DNA from: Rubrobacter sp.
Lineage (GTDB): Bacteria; Actinomycetota; Rubrobacteria; Rubrobacterales; Rubrobacteraceae
Assembly: GCA_016781635.1 (NCBI GenBank)
Contig: JADDPY010000545.1
Location: 3,706-13,375, forward strand
Direction: 5' to 3'
Length of the DNA: 9,670 bases
Of the stretch, positions 1 through 5,389 are shown piece by piece (position 1 is the stretch's first letter; each line of letters opens with the position of its first letter). The position numbers and the translations under genes are program-made. Under the pieces are notes generated by a model. It was not told where the DNA came from. It made no database searches and was given only the letters and a program-made list of their open reading frames with translations.

Positions 1-1
1 C

Positions 2-286
2 GTCGGATTGCACCCGGGGGCCTCGCGCTTCGCGCGCCGCTTCGCCTGGCCCACGCTGATCTTCAACGCGCACGAGCAGTTCGAGAAGCTGCGCGAGGAG
101 GGGCGGTTCGGGCGCCTCAGAGACGTTATACGGGCTAGGGATAAGAACCTGCAAGGGGACCTCAACCCCAACCTGAGCGACTTCGGCGAGTTCCCCGAGG
201 CGCGCCAGTACTCCGGCCGGTCCGCGGAAGAAGACTGGCGTTGTCCCTTCCACTCCGGGGCCTCCGCCGAGGGGGAGGAGGGCTGA
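2..286 (+). CDS. YqcI/YcgG family protein (GntA-like haem-dependent N-hydroxylase family), C-terminal part
   Basis: The reading frame is open from the left edge and ends at TGA 284-286. Only the last 94 codons are present and the true start lies upstream of the window; the TTG at 8 is an internal codon. Family features visible are HPGASRFARRF (near residues 4-14), PTLIFNAHEQF, the basic helix that follows, a NPNLSDFG segment, and the C-terminal signature ARQYSGR ... DWRCPFH with its conserved Cys-Pro-Phe-His, followed by a short acidic, non-conserved tail. Known: the YqcI/YcgG family includes GntA, the haem-dependent N-hydroxylase that makes the final N-hydroxyl in guanitoxin biosynthesis; most members have no assigned substrate. 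The stop overlaps the start of the DUF1989 gene by one base, so the two are probably translationally coupled. Family assignment is fairly sure; the substrate is unknown. Confidence 0.8.
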   Translation, partial: VGLHPGASRFARRFAWPTLIFNAHEQFEKLREEGRFGRLRDVIRARDKNLQGDLNPNLSDFGEFPEARQYSGRSAEEDWRCPFHSGASAEGEEG

Positions 287-882
287 TGCAGGGAGGGCGC
301 GTGCGCATAAAGCCGCAGACGGGTTATGGACTGGAGTTGAGACGGGGCCAGATTCTACGCGTCATCGACCCCGAGGGCGAGCAGGTCTCGGACGTGATGG
401 CTTTCGCGAAGGGCGACAAGGCGGAGAAGCTTTCGAGCGGGCGGAGCATCGACTACAACAACACGATCTACCTCACCACCGGCCACGTCCTCTACTCCAG
501 CCGGAGCCGCCCGATGTTCACGATCTTGGAAGACACGGTAGGCCGCCACGACTTTCTCCTGACCCCGTGCAGCCCCGAGACTTTCGAGCTCCTTTACGAG
601 GGCCACGAGGGCTACCACCCGAGCTGCCTGGAGAACCTAACCATGAACCTCGCCCCCTTCGGCATCCTCGAAGACGACATCCCCACGACGTTCAACGTGT
701 TCATGAACGTCGCGGTCTCGCCTTCGGGGGAGCTGGATATAAGGCCGCCGCTCTCGGGGGCGGGAGACTACGTGGACCTGCGCGCGGAGATGGATCTCGT
801 CGTCGGCGTGACGGCCTGCTCCGCCGAAAAATCCAACAACGGCAGCTTCAAACCGATAGAGATCGAGGTCCGCGAGGGGTAG
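286..882 (+). CDS. DUF1989 / urea carboxylase-associated family protein
   Basis: This 198-residue protein has the usual length for DUF1989. The ATG at 286 is chosen over the in-frame TTG at 241 because a strong GGGGGAGGAGGG site (271-282) sits just before it and the ATG overlaps the upstream TGA (TGATG). Visible family blocks are the N-terminal barrel strand VIDPEGEQVSDVMAF (27-41), GRHDFLLTPCSPE (86-98), CLENLTMNLAPFGI (114-127), TTFNVFMNV (134-142), and the C-terminal GDYVDLRAEMDLVVGVTACS block (160-179). C95, H88, C114 and C178 are candidate metal or catalytic residues. Known: the two urea-carboxylase-associated DUF1989 proteins of the guanidine pathway form carboxyguanidine deiminase (CgdAB). 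Here there is one copy and no carboxylase in view, so a different amidine- or guanidino-type substrate is possible. That is inference. The convergent SDR gene ends 32 bases downstream with no obvious terminator hairpin between them. Confidence 0.85.
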   Translation: MQGGRVRIKPQTGYGLELRRGQILRVIDPEGEQVSDVMAFAKGDKAEKLSSGRSIDYNNTIYLTTGHVLYSSRSRPMFTILEDTVGRHDFLLTPCSPETFELLYEGHEGYHPSCLENLTMNLAPFGILEDDIPTTFNVFMNVAVSPSGELDIRPPLSGAGDYVDLRAEMDLVVGVTACSAEKSNNGSFKPIEIEVREG

Positions 883-914
883 CGGGACGAGGGAGCGAGG
901 ATCTCCTCATCCTT

Positions 915-1952
915 CTACCGTCTGTTCAGCGACCGTTGCCCACGGCGTTTCCGATGGCGCGCGGTGAGCGCTGCGGCCCCGAGGACAGTACCTGCGAGGG
1001 CGACCTTGCGCAGGATCGGGTGCGACTGGAGCCAGTTGTAAGAGCTCCTCTCGAACGCCCGGAAGCCGTTCCTCACCGTGTCGTGGTCCCGGATGGGTTC
1101 GAAGAGGTTGTCCGGGTCGATCTCCGACATCGGCTCGTCCGTCATCTGAGGCTGGAAGCCCGCACGAGTGGAGAGGATGGCGTCGAGGAGGCGCGGGGAG
1201 AGGCGCTGGTTCAGGATCAGGGCGGCTGCCGCACCCCCGGCGACGAGGTCTCGCTCGGGGTTTTCGGCGGCGTAGAGGATCACGTCCGCCACCGTCTCGG
1301 GCTCGTAGATCGGGGGTATACCGACCGGCTTGACCCCTATCTTCGAGCGACCCTTGTCGAAGAACGGCGTGTTGATGGTGCCGGGCATAATCTGGGTTAC
1401 GGAGATCGGCCAACCTTCGTGCTTGAGCTCGACGCGCATCGCTTCTACAAAGCCGTCGATGCCGTGCTTGGCCGCACCGTAGGCGCTGTGGAACGGCATG
1501 GCGCGCTTGGCCTCCATGGAGGAGATGTGGATTAGCGCCCCGCGCCCCTCATGTTTTATGTGCGGGAGTGCCGCCATCGCCCCGTAGACCTGCCCCATGA
1601 GCGTTACGTCCACGACACGCTTGAACTCCTCGGGGGTAGTATCTTCGAACGTGGCGAAGACGGCCGTACCGGCGAGGTGTACCCAGGTGTCGAGCCTCCC
1701 ATACTCCTCGACCGTTCGGTCGGCGACGGCCTTGACCTGCTCGAAGTCGGTGGTATCGGCGACCACGTACGTCGCCTCGCCGCCCTTGCCCCGGATCTCC
1801 TCGACCAGCGAGCTGAGCCCCTCCTCGCCCCTGGCCGAGACCACGACCTTCGCCCCCTTCTCGGCGAACCGCAGGGCAGTGGCCCGCCCGATCCCACTCG
1901 AGGCTCCCATTAGCGTTACGACCTGCTGGTTTATCGGTTTCAATTTTGTCAT
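915..1952 (-). CDS. SDR family NAD(P)-dependent oxidoreductase with C-terminal membrane anchor
   Basis: This short-chain dehydrogenase oxidises or reduces an alcohol/ketone using NAD(P)H. The ATG at 1952 is preceded by AGGAG seven bases away. The 345 residues begin with a Rossmann fold: the nucleotide-binding GASSGIG is at 16-22, an acidic D66 lies in ADTTD, and the usual NNAG is replaced by HLAG (92-95). The catalytic set S145, Y158 and K162 is intact (HISS, then YGAAK), and a PGTINTPFF segment follows (190-198). The family core is about 250 residues. The remaining ~95 form a linker and a hydrophobic stretch (about 313-331), followed by RHRKRR, as expected of a tail anchor with a positive cytoplasmic end. 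The substrate cannot be read from the sequence. It is the last gene of the minus-strand block, 44 bases after the alpha/beta hydrolase stop. Confidence 0.9.
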   Translation of the reverse strand: MTKLKPINQQVVTLMGASSGIGRATALRFAEKGAKVVVSARGEEGLSSLVEEIRGKGGEATYVVADTTDFEQVKAVADRTVEEYGRLDTWVHLAGTAVFATFEDTTPEEFKRVVDVTLMGQVYGAMAALPHIKHEGRGALIHISSMEAKRAMPFHSAYGAAKHGIDGFVEAMRVELKHEGWPISVTQIMPGTINTPFFDKGRSKIGVKPVGIPPIYEPETVADVILYAAENPERDLVAGGAAAALILNQRLSPRLLDAILSTRAGFQPQMTDEPMSEIDPDNLFEPIRDHDTVRNGFRAFERSSYNWLQSHPILRKVALAGTVLGAAALTARHRKRRGQRSLNRR

Positions 1953-1996
1953 TTTCTTCTCCTGGTTTTTGAGAGTTGCGCCGGTCCTGCCGGTTG

Positions 1997-2899
1997 CTAC
2001 GCCTCCTCCTCATCGAGGAACCGAAGCACCGCTTCGGCGAAACGATCGGGGCATTCGACGTGGGGCAGGTGGCCGTAGCCGGCGAAGATCGTGGGCCTGC
2101 GGTCCCCGAGCCGGGCGGCGGCCTCTTCGGCCTGTACCACCGGGACGACGCGGTCCCGGTCCCCCCAGACGACGAGGGTGGGCGCCTTCACGCTGGGCAG
2201 TTTGTCGAGCAGAATCTCCCGTTGACCCGGGCGAGCGACCTGGGAGCGCGGGGCCGCGAGGGCCGCCTCCATGAAGCCGGGGGTGCGGGCTAGGCGCACC
2301 TGATCGACGACCCACTCGCGCGGGGCGCGCCAGGGGAGCGCGAACAGGGACGCCGCCCGTGTCAGGGCGCGCTGCAACGCCCCGGGGGGCGTTTTCGCCC
2401 ACCGGATCGACAGCTCGCCGGCCCCCGGCAGTAGCCCCACCGGTAGAAACGGGTTCACCCCCCGGCCGAGACCGGTGCTGTTGGCGAGAACGAGGGCCGA
2501 GACGCGGGCAGGCTCCGAGAGCGCCAGTCGCAGTGCGGTCTGGCCGCCGATCGAGCTGCCGACCATCGCAGCACGCCATATCCCCAGGGAGTTCATGAAC
2601 GCCGAAATGACCCCGGCCATCCACGCCGGCGAGTAATCCACCCCCCGGGGCTTGTCGCTCACGCCGGAGCCCAGGAGGTCCGGCACGTACACGCGGCGCG
2701 TGCGCGACAAGGCGGGGAGCACCCACGACCAGTCTACGGAGCTCACCCCGTCCCCGTGCAACAGCACGAGCGGCGGACCCTCCCCGGCGACCCTGTACGA
2801 CATCGACCATCCGCCGACGTCCACCTTCCCCAACTCCCCGAATAGGATCGAGGCGGCACCGGGACGGGACCCGTCGAGAGAAATACCTCTCAGCATCAC
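1997..2899 (-). CDS. Alpha/beta hydrolase fold protein
   Basis: This is a predicted soluble serine-type hydrolase of about 300 residues. The oxyanion-hole motif HGDG is at 48-51, the DLLGSG segment at 74-79, and the nucleophile elbow GSSIG at 114-118 gives S116. The acid is in WGDRDRVVP (245-253; D249 best fits the family, D247 is the alternative), and the base is H277 in GHLPHVE. The layout is that of the MhpC/BphD-like and haloperoxidase-like esterase groups, with a helical cap around 145-225; the substrate is not identifiable. The start is ambiguous: GTG at 2899 has GAGGG six bases upstream, and an adjacent ATG at 2896 is nearly as good. It begins one base after the DUF4126 stop, so the two are probably co-transcribed and translationally coupled. 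It could be an esterase, a hydroperoxidase-type enzyme or an epoxide-hydrolase-like protein. Confidence 0.88.
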   Translation of the reverse strand: MMLRGISLDGSRPGAASILFGELGKVDVGGWSMSYRVAGEGPPLVLLHGDGVSSVDWSWVLPALSRTRRVYVPDLLGSGVSDKPRGVDYSPAWMAGVISAFMNSLGIWRAAMVGSSIGGQTALRLALSEPARVSALVLANSTGLGRGVNPFLPVGLLPGAGELSIRWAKTPPGALQRALTRAASLFALPWRAPREWVVDQVRLARTPGFMEAALAAPRSQVARPGQREILLDKLPSVKAPTLVVWGDRDRVVPVVQAEEAAARLGDRRPTIFAGYGHLPHVECPDRFAEAVLRFLDEEEA

Positions 2900-2900
2900 G

Positions 2901-3368
2901 CTAGGCCCTCGCGCTACGCCGTAGCGAAAGGAGGCCGATGCTCAGGGCCACCGTGTCCTCCAAAATGCCACCGGCCGGGTTCGGAAGCCCGAACCTCTGC
3001 TGCGTCCCGGTCCTCGCGTAGTACGAGAGGTACGACGCCGCGAGCGACGAGAGGGCCCCTATCGCGCCTCCGCTCGCGCCCCTGCGCCCATCTGCAGAGA
3101 ACAGGGCGGTCCCCACGAGGGCCCCGGTGGCGAGGCGTCCGGCGAGGCCGGGGATCGAGATCCTATCGGGGGAGAACGGGAGCTTGTCCGCCGAGATCTC
3201 CCCGAGCGCCAGCACCGTCAAAAGGTTCGCTACCCGGGGAGAGGCCAGAAAGCCGAACGGGCTACCCTCGATGCCCTCGATCTCACCGCGCGACGCCGCC
3301 CGGCTCAGGAGCGCGGGTGGCGTCATCGAGCGGATGCCCGCGACCGCTCCGAGGCCAATGGCGCTCAT
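2901..3368 (-). CDS. DUF4126-like integral membrane protein
   Basis: The protein is small, glycine- and alanine-rich and hydrophobic (155 residues from the chosen start). The N-terminal block GLGAVAGIRSMTPPALLSRA (5-24) is typical of DUF4126, where the first segment contains a conserved Gly-hyd-Arg-Ser/Thr motif. Hydrophobic segments lie at about 2-20, 43-60, 76-91, 98-116 and 133-150. An in-frame ATG at 3395 would add nine residues, but it has no convincing ribosome binding site. The ATG at 3368 has GAGGG eight bases upstream and starts right before the conserved block, so it is preferred. The function of the family is unknown. It is sandwiched between the SPW-type membrane protein (31 bases upstream from this start, 3 from the alternative) and the hydrolase (1 base downstream). 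The last codons contain a 15-base palindrome, CGCTACG-C-CGTAGCG (2912-2926), probably incidental. Confidence 0.75.
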   Translation of the reverse strand: MSAIGLGAVAGIRSMTPPALLSRAASRGEIEGIEGSPFGFLASPRVANLLTVLALGEISADKLPFSPDRISIPGLAGRLATGALVGTALFSADGRRGASGGAIGALSSLAASYLSYYARTGTQQRFGLPNPAGGILEDTVALSIGLLSLRRSARA

Positions 3369-3398
3369 TAAAGGGTCCCTCTGCTTGTGGACCATCGT

Positions 3399-3755
3399 TT
3401 ACCGGGTCTTCGTGGTAGCGGCGGCCAGAATCTCGGTAGCCCCGACGATGACGTGGGGCAGCCAGTACTTTCTACCGTTCCCGGCAAACCCGAAGAGCCA
3501 CGGCGAGGCCGCCACAATGGCTCCACTCGCAGCGTCGAGCGCGAGGTGGGAGCGCATCGGGATCGCCTTAACGAGGCCGAGCTCGTAGTCCGTCAGTAGG
3601 CTCTGCGCGGTGGCGATGCCGCCCGCGAGATCGAGGACCTTCCCCGCGGTCGTGCCGGTCAGGCCCAGAAGGCGCGGGGCCGCGACCAGCGCGCCGCCCG
3701 TCAGGTAGTCGAGCACGGCGTGTACCTGCGTTGGGATCACTCGTGTCGTCGTCAT
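3399..3755 (-). CDS. SPW repeat-like small membrane protein
   Basis: This 118-residue protein is almost entirely hydrophobic, with about four transmembrane segments (near 10-28, 38-54, 71-90 and 98-114). It begins with the family-like QVHAVLDYLTGGALVAAP (10-27). The eponymous Ser-Pro-Trp is at 84-86 inside ASPWLFGFAGN, while the first repeat copy has degenerated to AAPRLLGL (25-32). The ATG at 3755 is well supported by AAGGAG followed by an A-rich spacer of seven bases. SPW proteins have no established biochemical role; in actinobacteria they are commonly found among other small membrane and stress-associated genes, which agrees with the neighbours here. The gene lies 27 bases after the glycosyltransferase stop and three bases before the alternative DUF4126 start, so it is almost certainly in the same transcript. 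Confidence 0.75.
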   Translation of the reverse strand: MTTTRVIPTQVHAVLDYLTGGALVAAPRLLGLTGTTAGKVLDLAGGIATAQSLLTDYELGLVKAIPMRSHLALDAASGAIVAASPWLFGFAGNGRKYWLPHVIVGATEILAAATTKTR

Positions 3756-3782
3756 CTTTTTTCTCCTTACCTTTGGTTTTCT

Positions 3783-4496
3783 TTAATTTCCGTGCTTGCC
3801 GAACTCGTAGTCGAAGTGGTTTGCCCACTCGAACTTGCCGAGGGCAAAAAAGACCCCCATGAGGAGGTGCCGCGAGAACGTACGCGCCACCCCGTACTTT
3901 CTGTATCGCCGGTCCGAGACGTAGACCGTCTCGCTCACCATGCCGAAAGACCGCCCCCGCGAGAGCCTGCGAACGAGCTCTATGTCGTCGAACTTCAGAT
4001 TGGGGTCGAAGCCCCGGTCCTCCCTGAACACGTCGCCCCGTACCACGATGCAGTGCCCCGCTCCGGAGGGAAGGACATGCTGGCTCGCGAGAAATAGCGC
4101 GTTGAAGAACGCGTGCAGCGCCCGGATCGTCGGCGTCGACCCGTCCTGGGGGACGTACCGGGGACAGGCGACGTCCAGCTCGCGCGCCTCGAACTCCCCG
4201 AGCAGGCCCTCCAGGAAATCTTCCTCCAGCCGGACGTCGGCGTCCAGAAAGACCACGACCTCCCCCGAGGCTGCAAACCCGCCCAGGTTCCTACCCTCGG
4301 CCACCGGAGGACGTCCCGCGAGCAGCGTGACGAAGGGGAACCCCCTTGCCACGGAGACCGTGTCGTCCACGGAGCCCGCGTCGACGACAAAGACCTCGTC
4401 GGCCGGCAGCGTCTGGGCGCAGAGATCCGAGAGCAGGCCGCCGAGGTGTGCCTCCTCGTTCAGGGTGGGGATAACGACGCTCACGTTCACCGGCAC
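3783..4496 (-). CDS. Glycosyltransferase family 2 protein
   Basis: This inverting GT-A glycosyltransferase transfers a sugar from a nucleotide donor. From the chosen start it has 237 residues. The first strand is VSVVIPTLNEE (5-15), followed by EVFVVDAGSVDDT (34-46), the R-N pair of AEGRNLG (66-72), and the metal-binding DxD in FLDADVR (83-89). The acceptor-side region contains the FDDIELVRRLSRGRSFG block (169-185), where D170/D171-E173 corresponds to the ED-type catalytic base motif. A C-terminal hydrophobic segment (about 208-221) may contact the membrane. GTG at 4496 is preferred because GGGAGGAG sits seven bases upstream; the nine-codon longer form starting at GTG 4523 lacks such a site. 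The donor and acceptor are unknown. It is the first intact gene of the minus-strand block and starts inside the end of the DUF4383 relic. Confidence 0.88.
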   Translation of the reverse strand: MPVNVSVVIPTLNEEAHLGGLLSDLCAQTLPADEVFVVDAGSVDDTVSVARGFPFVTLLAGRPPVAEGRNLGGFAASGEVVVFLDADVRLEEDFLEGLLGEFEARELDVACPRYVPQDGSTPTIRALHAFFNALFLASQHVLPSGAGHCIVVRGDVFREDRGFDPNLKFDDIELVRRLSRGRSFGMVSETVYVSDRRYRKYGVARTFSRHLLMGVFFALGKFEWANHFDYEFGKHGN

Positions 4497-4499
4497 GCT

Positions 4500-4780
4500 G
4501 ATGCTCCTCCCATGCCAGGGCACAGGCCCGCGAGGCGGGGAAGCTCCGGTACACGGCGAGGTCGATAGCAGCGGGCGTGAGGCTGTGGAACCGGCTGACG
4601 GCGAAGTCGCCCAGCCTCAACCCGCCGAGGGTCCTCAGAACCCCGGGCGGGAAGCCTTCGAGGAGGAGAGGCGGGACGAAACCCCGTCAGCTCCACCAGG
4701 AGGTATGCCGCTCCGAAGACCTGCGCGAAGCATTGAACCAGACTCAAGTACCCTCCTCTCGTAACGTGCGTCTTTGCCAT
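4500..4780 (-). pseudogene. DUF4383-like membrane protein relic, frameshifted and 3'-truncated
   Basis: From ATG 4780 the minus strand reads MAKTHVTRGGYLSL, then a hydrophobic AQVFGAAYLLVELTGF, resembling the first membrane segment of DUF4383 proteins (pattern ALVFGxVYLLVGxxGF). At about 4678 the coding sense moves by one base into another frame, which continues VPPLLLEGFPPG and later FAVSRFHSLTPAAIDLAVYR and SFPASRACALA. The second half matches the usual family motif FAVNxFHSLTHLxIG followed by a YRSxxAxRxYALxxG-type start of the third segment. The reading that joins both frames (GF then VPPLL) restores a family-like junction. The remaining C-terminal half of a ~140-residue protein is missing: the homology stops at the start of the glycosyltransferase gene. 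I therefore call a pseudogene. A single-base sequencing error could explain the frameshift but not the lost 3' half. Family recall is from memory, without an alignment. Confidence 0.55.
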
Positions 4781-4949
4781 GGCCTTTCCGCGGTCGTTCG
4801 GATGAAGACCCTGGCGAGAGCCGTGCCGCCAGAATCCCCCGCGAGTGCGTCTTCGAAACTTTTCCGTCCTTATCCACCCGGAGCGTCGCGCTACGCGCGG
4901 CCTCGCGTCGGGCTCCCCCGGGCCCCGTGTACCCTCGGATGTGCGCCCA

Positions 4950-5030
4950 TACTGTCCTATAAAGGAGGCTCGTACACCTTTGTATGTATAGCCATGCACC
5001 CTTATGCGTAAAAATACGCGTATTTGTCGC
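4950..5030. promoter_or_regulatory. AT-rich palindromic island, possible promoter/operator region
   Basis: In a strongly GC-rich neighbourhood this stretch is suddenly A/T-rich. It contains the perfect 14-base palindrome AAATACGCGTATTT (5012-5025), overlapped by GCGTA-AAAA-TACGC (5006-5019). On the minus strand, TTTACG about 16 bases before TATACA resembles a weak sigma-70-type promoter reading toward the DUF4383 relic and the glycosyltransferase block. On the plus strand there are TATAAA and a free AAAGGAGG (4961-4968) with no convincing ORF after it. Which strand is served is not clear. The dyad is a plausible site for a dimeric repressor, perhaps of the five-gene block, but this is inference. 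Confidence 0.35.
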
Positions 5031-5138
5031 TGAAGCTCCGCAGGCATCCAATTCAAGGTTTTACCCGCGTGGGCCCAGCGTTTACACCGCGGCGGTTAGC
5101 GGCCGGCGAAGCGAGCGCGGACAAAGATCACAGCATGA

Positions 5139-5308
5139 TTCGCCCTCCCCGGGCCCAGTGACAGCGTTCCGCCACGCCGAGGGGGGTCGGGACCTCCGGG
5201 CAGTTCGAAAGCCTTAAAGCTCTGGGCTGCGACATGGACCAGGACCACTTCTCCAGGCCACTCACGCGAGAGAGTATGGGCGAGAAGCTCGCCGAAAAAC
5301 CACGTTGG
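5139..5308 (+). pseudogene. C-terminal relic of an EAL-domain (c-di-GMP phosphodiesterase) protein
   Basis: In one plus-strand frame the bases from 5186 read VGTSGQFESLKALGCDMDQ (to 5242), then FSRPLTRE and finally LAEKPRW ending at 5308. This follows the end of EAL domains, whose usual pattern is AEGVETxxQLxxLxxLGCDxxQGxxFSRPL, often finishing near PRW. The preceding codons GCC-GAG-GGG (5176-5184) give the expected Ala-Glu-Gly, but in another frame, with the shift at the run of six Gs at 5181-5186. Farther upstream (5139-5175) the bases still resemble an EAL ...ALARALG... segment but are broken by further shifts and a TGA at 5158-5160. There is no upstream part of the domain, no start and no native stop. 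It is therefore a dead fragment of a signalling gene. Confidence is limited because no alignment was run. Confidence 0.5.
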
Positions 5309-5323
5309 TCCGTCGAGGATGAG

Positions 5324-5358
5324 GAGAGGGGGCGGACCATGACGGTCCGCCCCCTCTC
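5324..5358 (-). terminator. Strong hairpin downstream of the lactate permease gene
   Basis: GAGAGGGGGCGGACC (5324-5338) and GGTCCGCCCCCTCTC (5344-5358) are perfect inverted copies separated by the five-base loop ATGAC. The pairing can be extended by a few more base pairs outward, including wobble pairs. It lies about 32 bases past the permease stop on the minus strand and is the most stable hairpin I see in the window. No T-run follows on either strand, so it is not a textbook intrinsic terminator. It may act with Rho, as a 3' mRNA-stabilising structure, or as a U-less terminator of the kind proposed for high-GC actinobacteria. Confidence 0.65.
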
Positions 5359-5389
5359 TTCGCTCCCCGTGTCGTAGGGCCTCTGTTTC

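Noticed and set aside
883..914. Possible bidirectional terminator between the convergent DUF1989 and SDR genes
   Set aside because: The 32-base gap contains only a weak imperfect GAGGATCTCCTC dyad and no stable stem or T-run.
567..1535. Long plus-strand open frame (322 codons) opposite the SDR gene
   Set aside because: It overlaps the DUF1989 end and lies antisense to a clear SDR. Its translation is Arg/Gly/Pro-rich with no domain, as expected of a GC-rich shadow frame.
2912..2926. Palindrome CGCTACG-C-CGTAGCG at the end of the DUF4126 gene
   Set aside because: It encodes the last residues of the protein, has a one-base centre that cannot form a normal RNA loop, and is not repeated nearby. 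It is probably chance.
4675..4684. Programmed frameshift in the DUF4383-like gene
   Set aside because: The needed change skips one base and no X-XXY-YYZ slippery heptamer is in phase. The 3' half of the gene is missing anyway, so decay or a read error is simpler.
4487..5056. Minus-strand 189-codon open frame through the relic region
   Set aside because: Only its middle (from 4780) resembles a protein family. The part upstream of 4780 and the end after the frameshift are low-complexity, and the family homology changes frame near 4678.
4984..5217. Plus-strand 77-codon frame after an AAAGGAGG site
   Set aside because: The spacing to the ATG is about 15 bases, the translation has no recognisable features, and it runs into the EAL relic out of frame.
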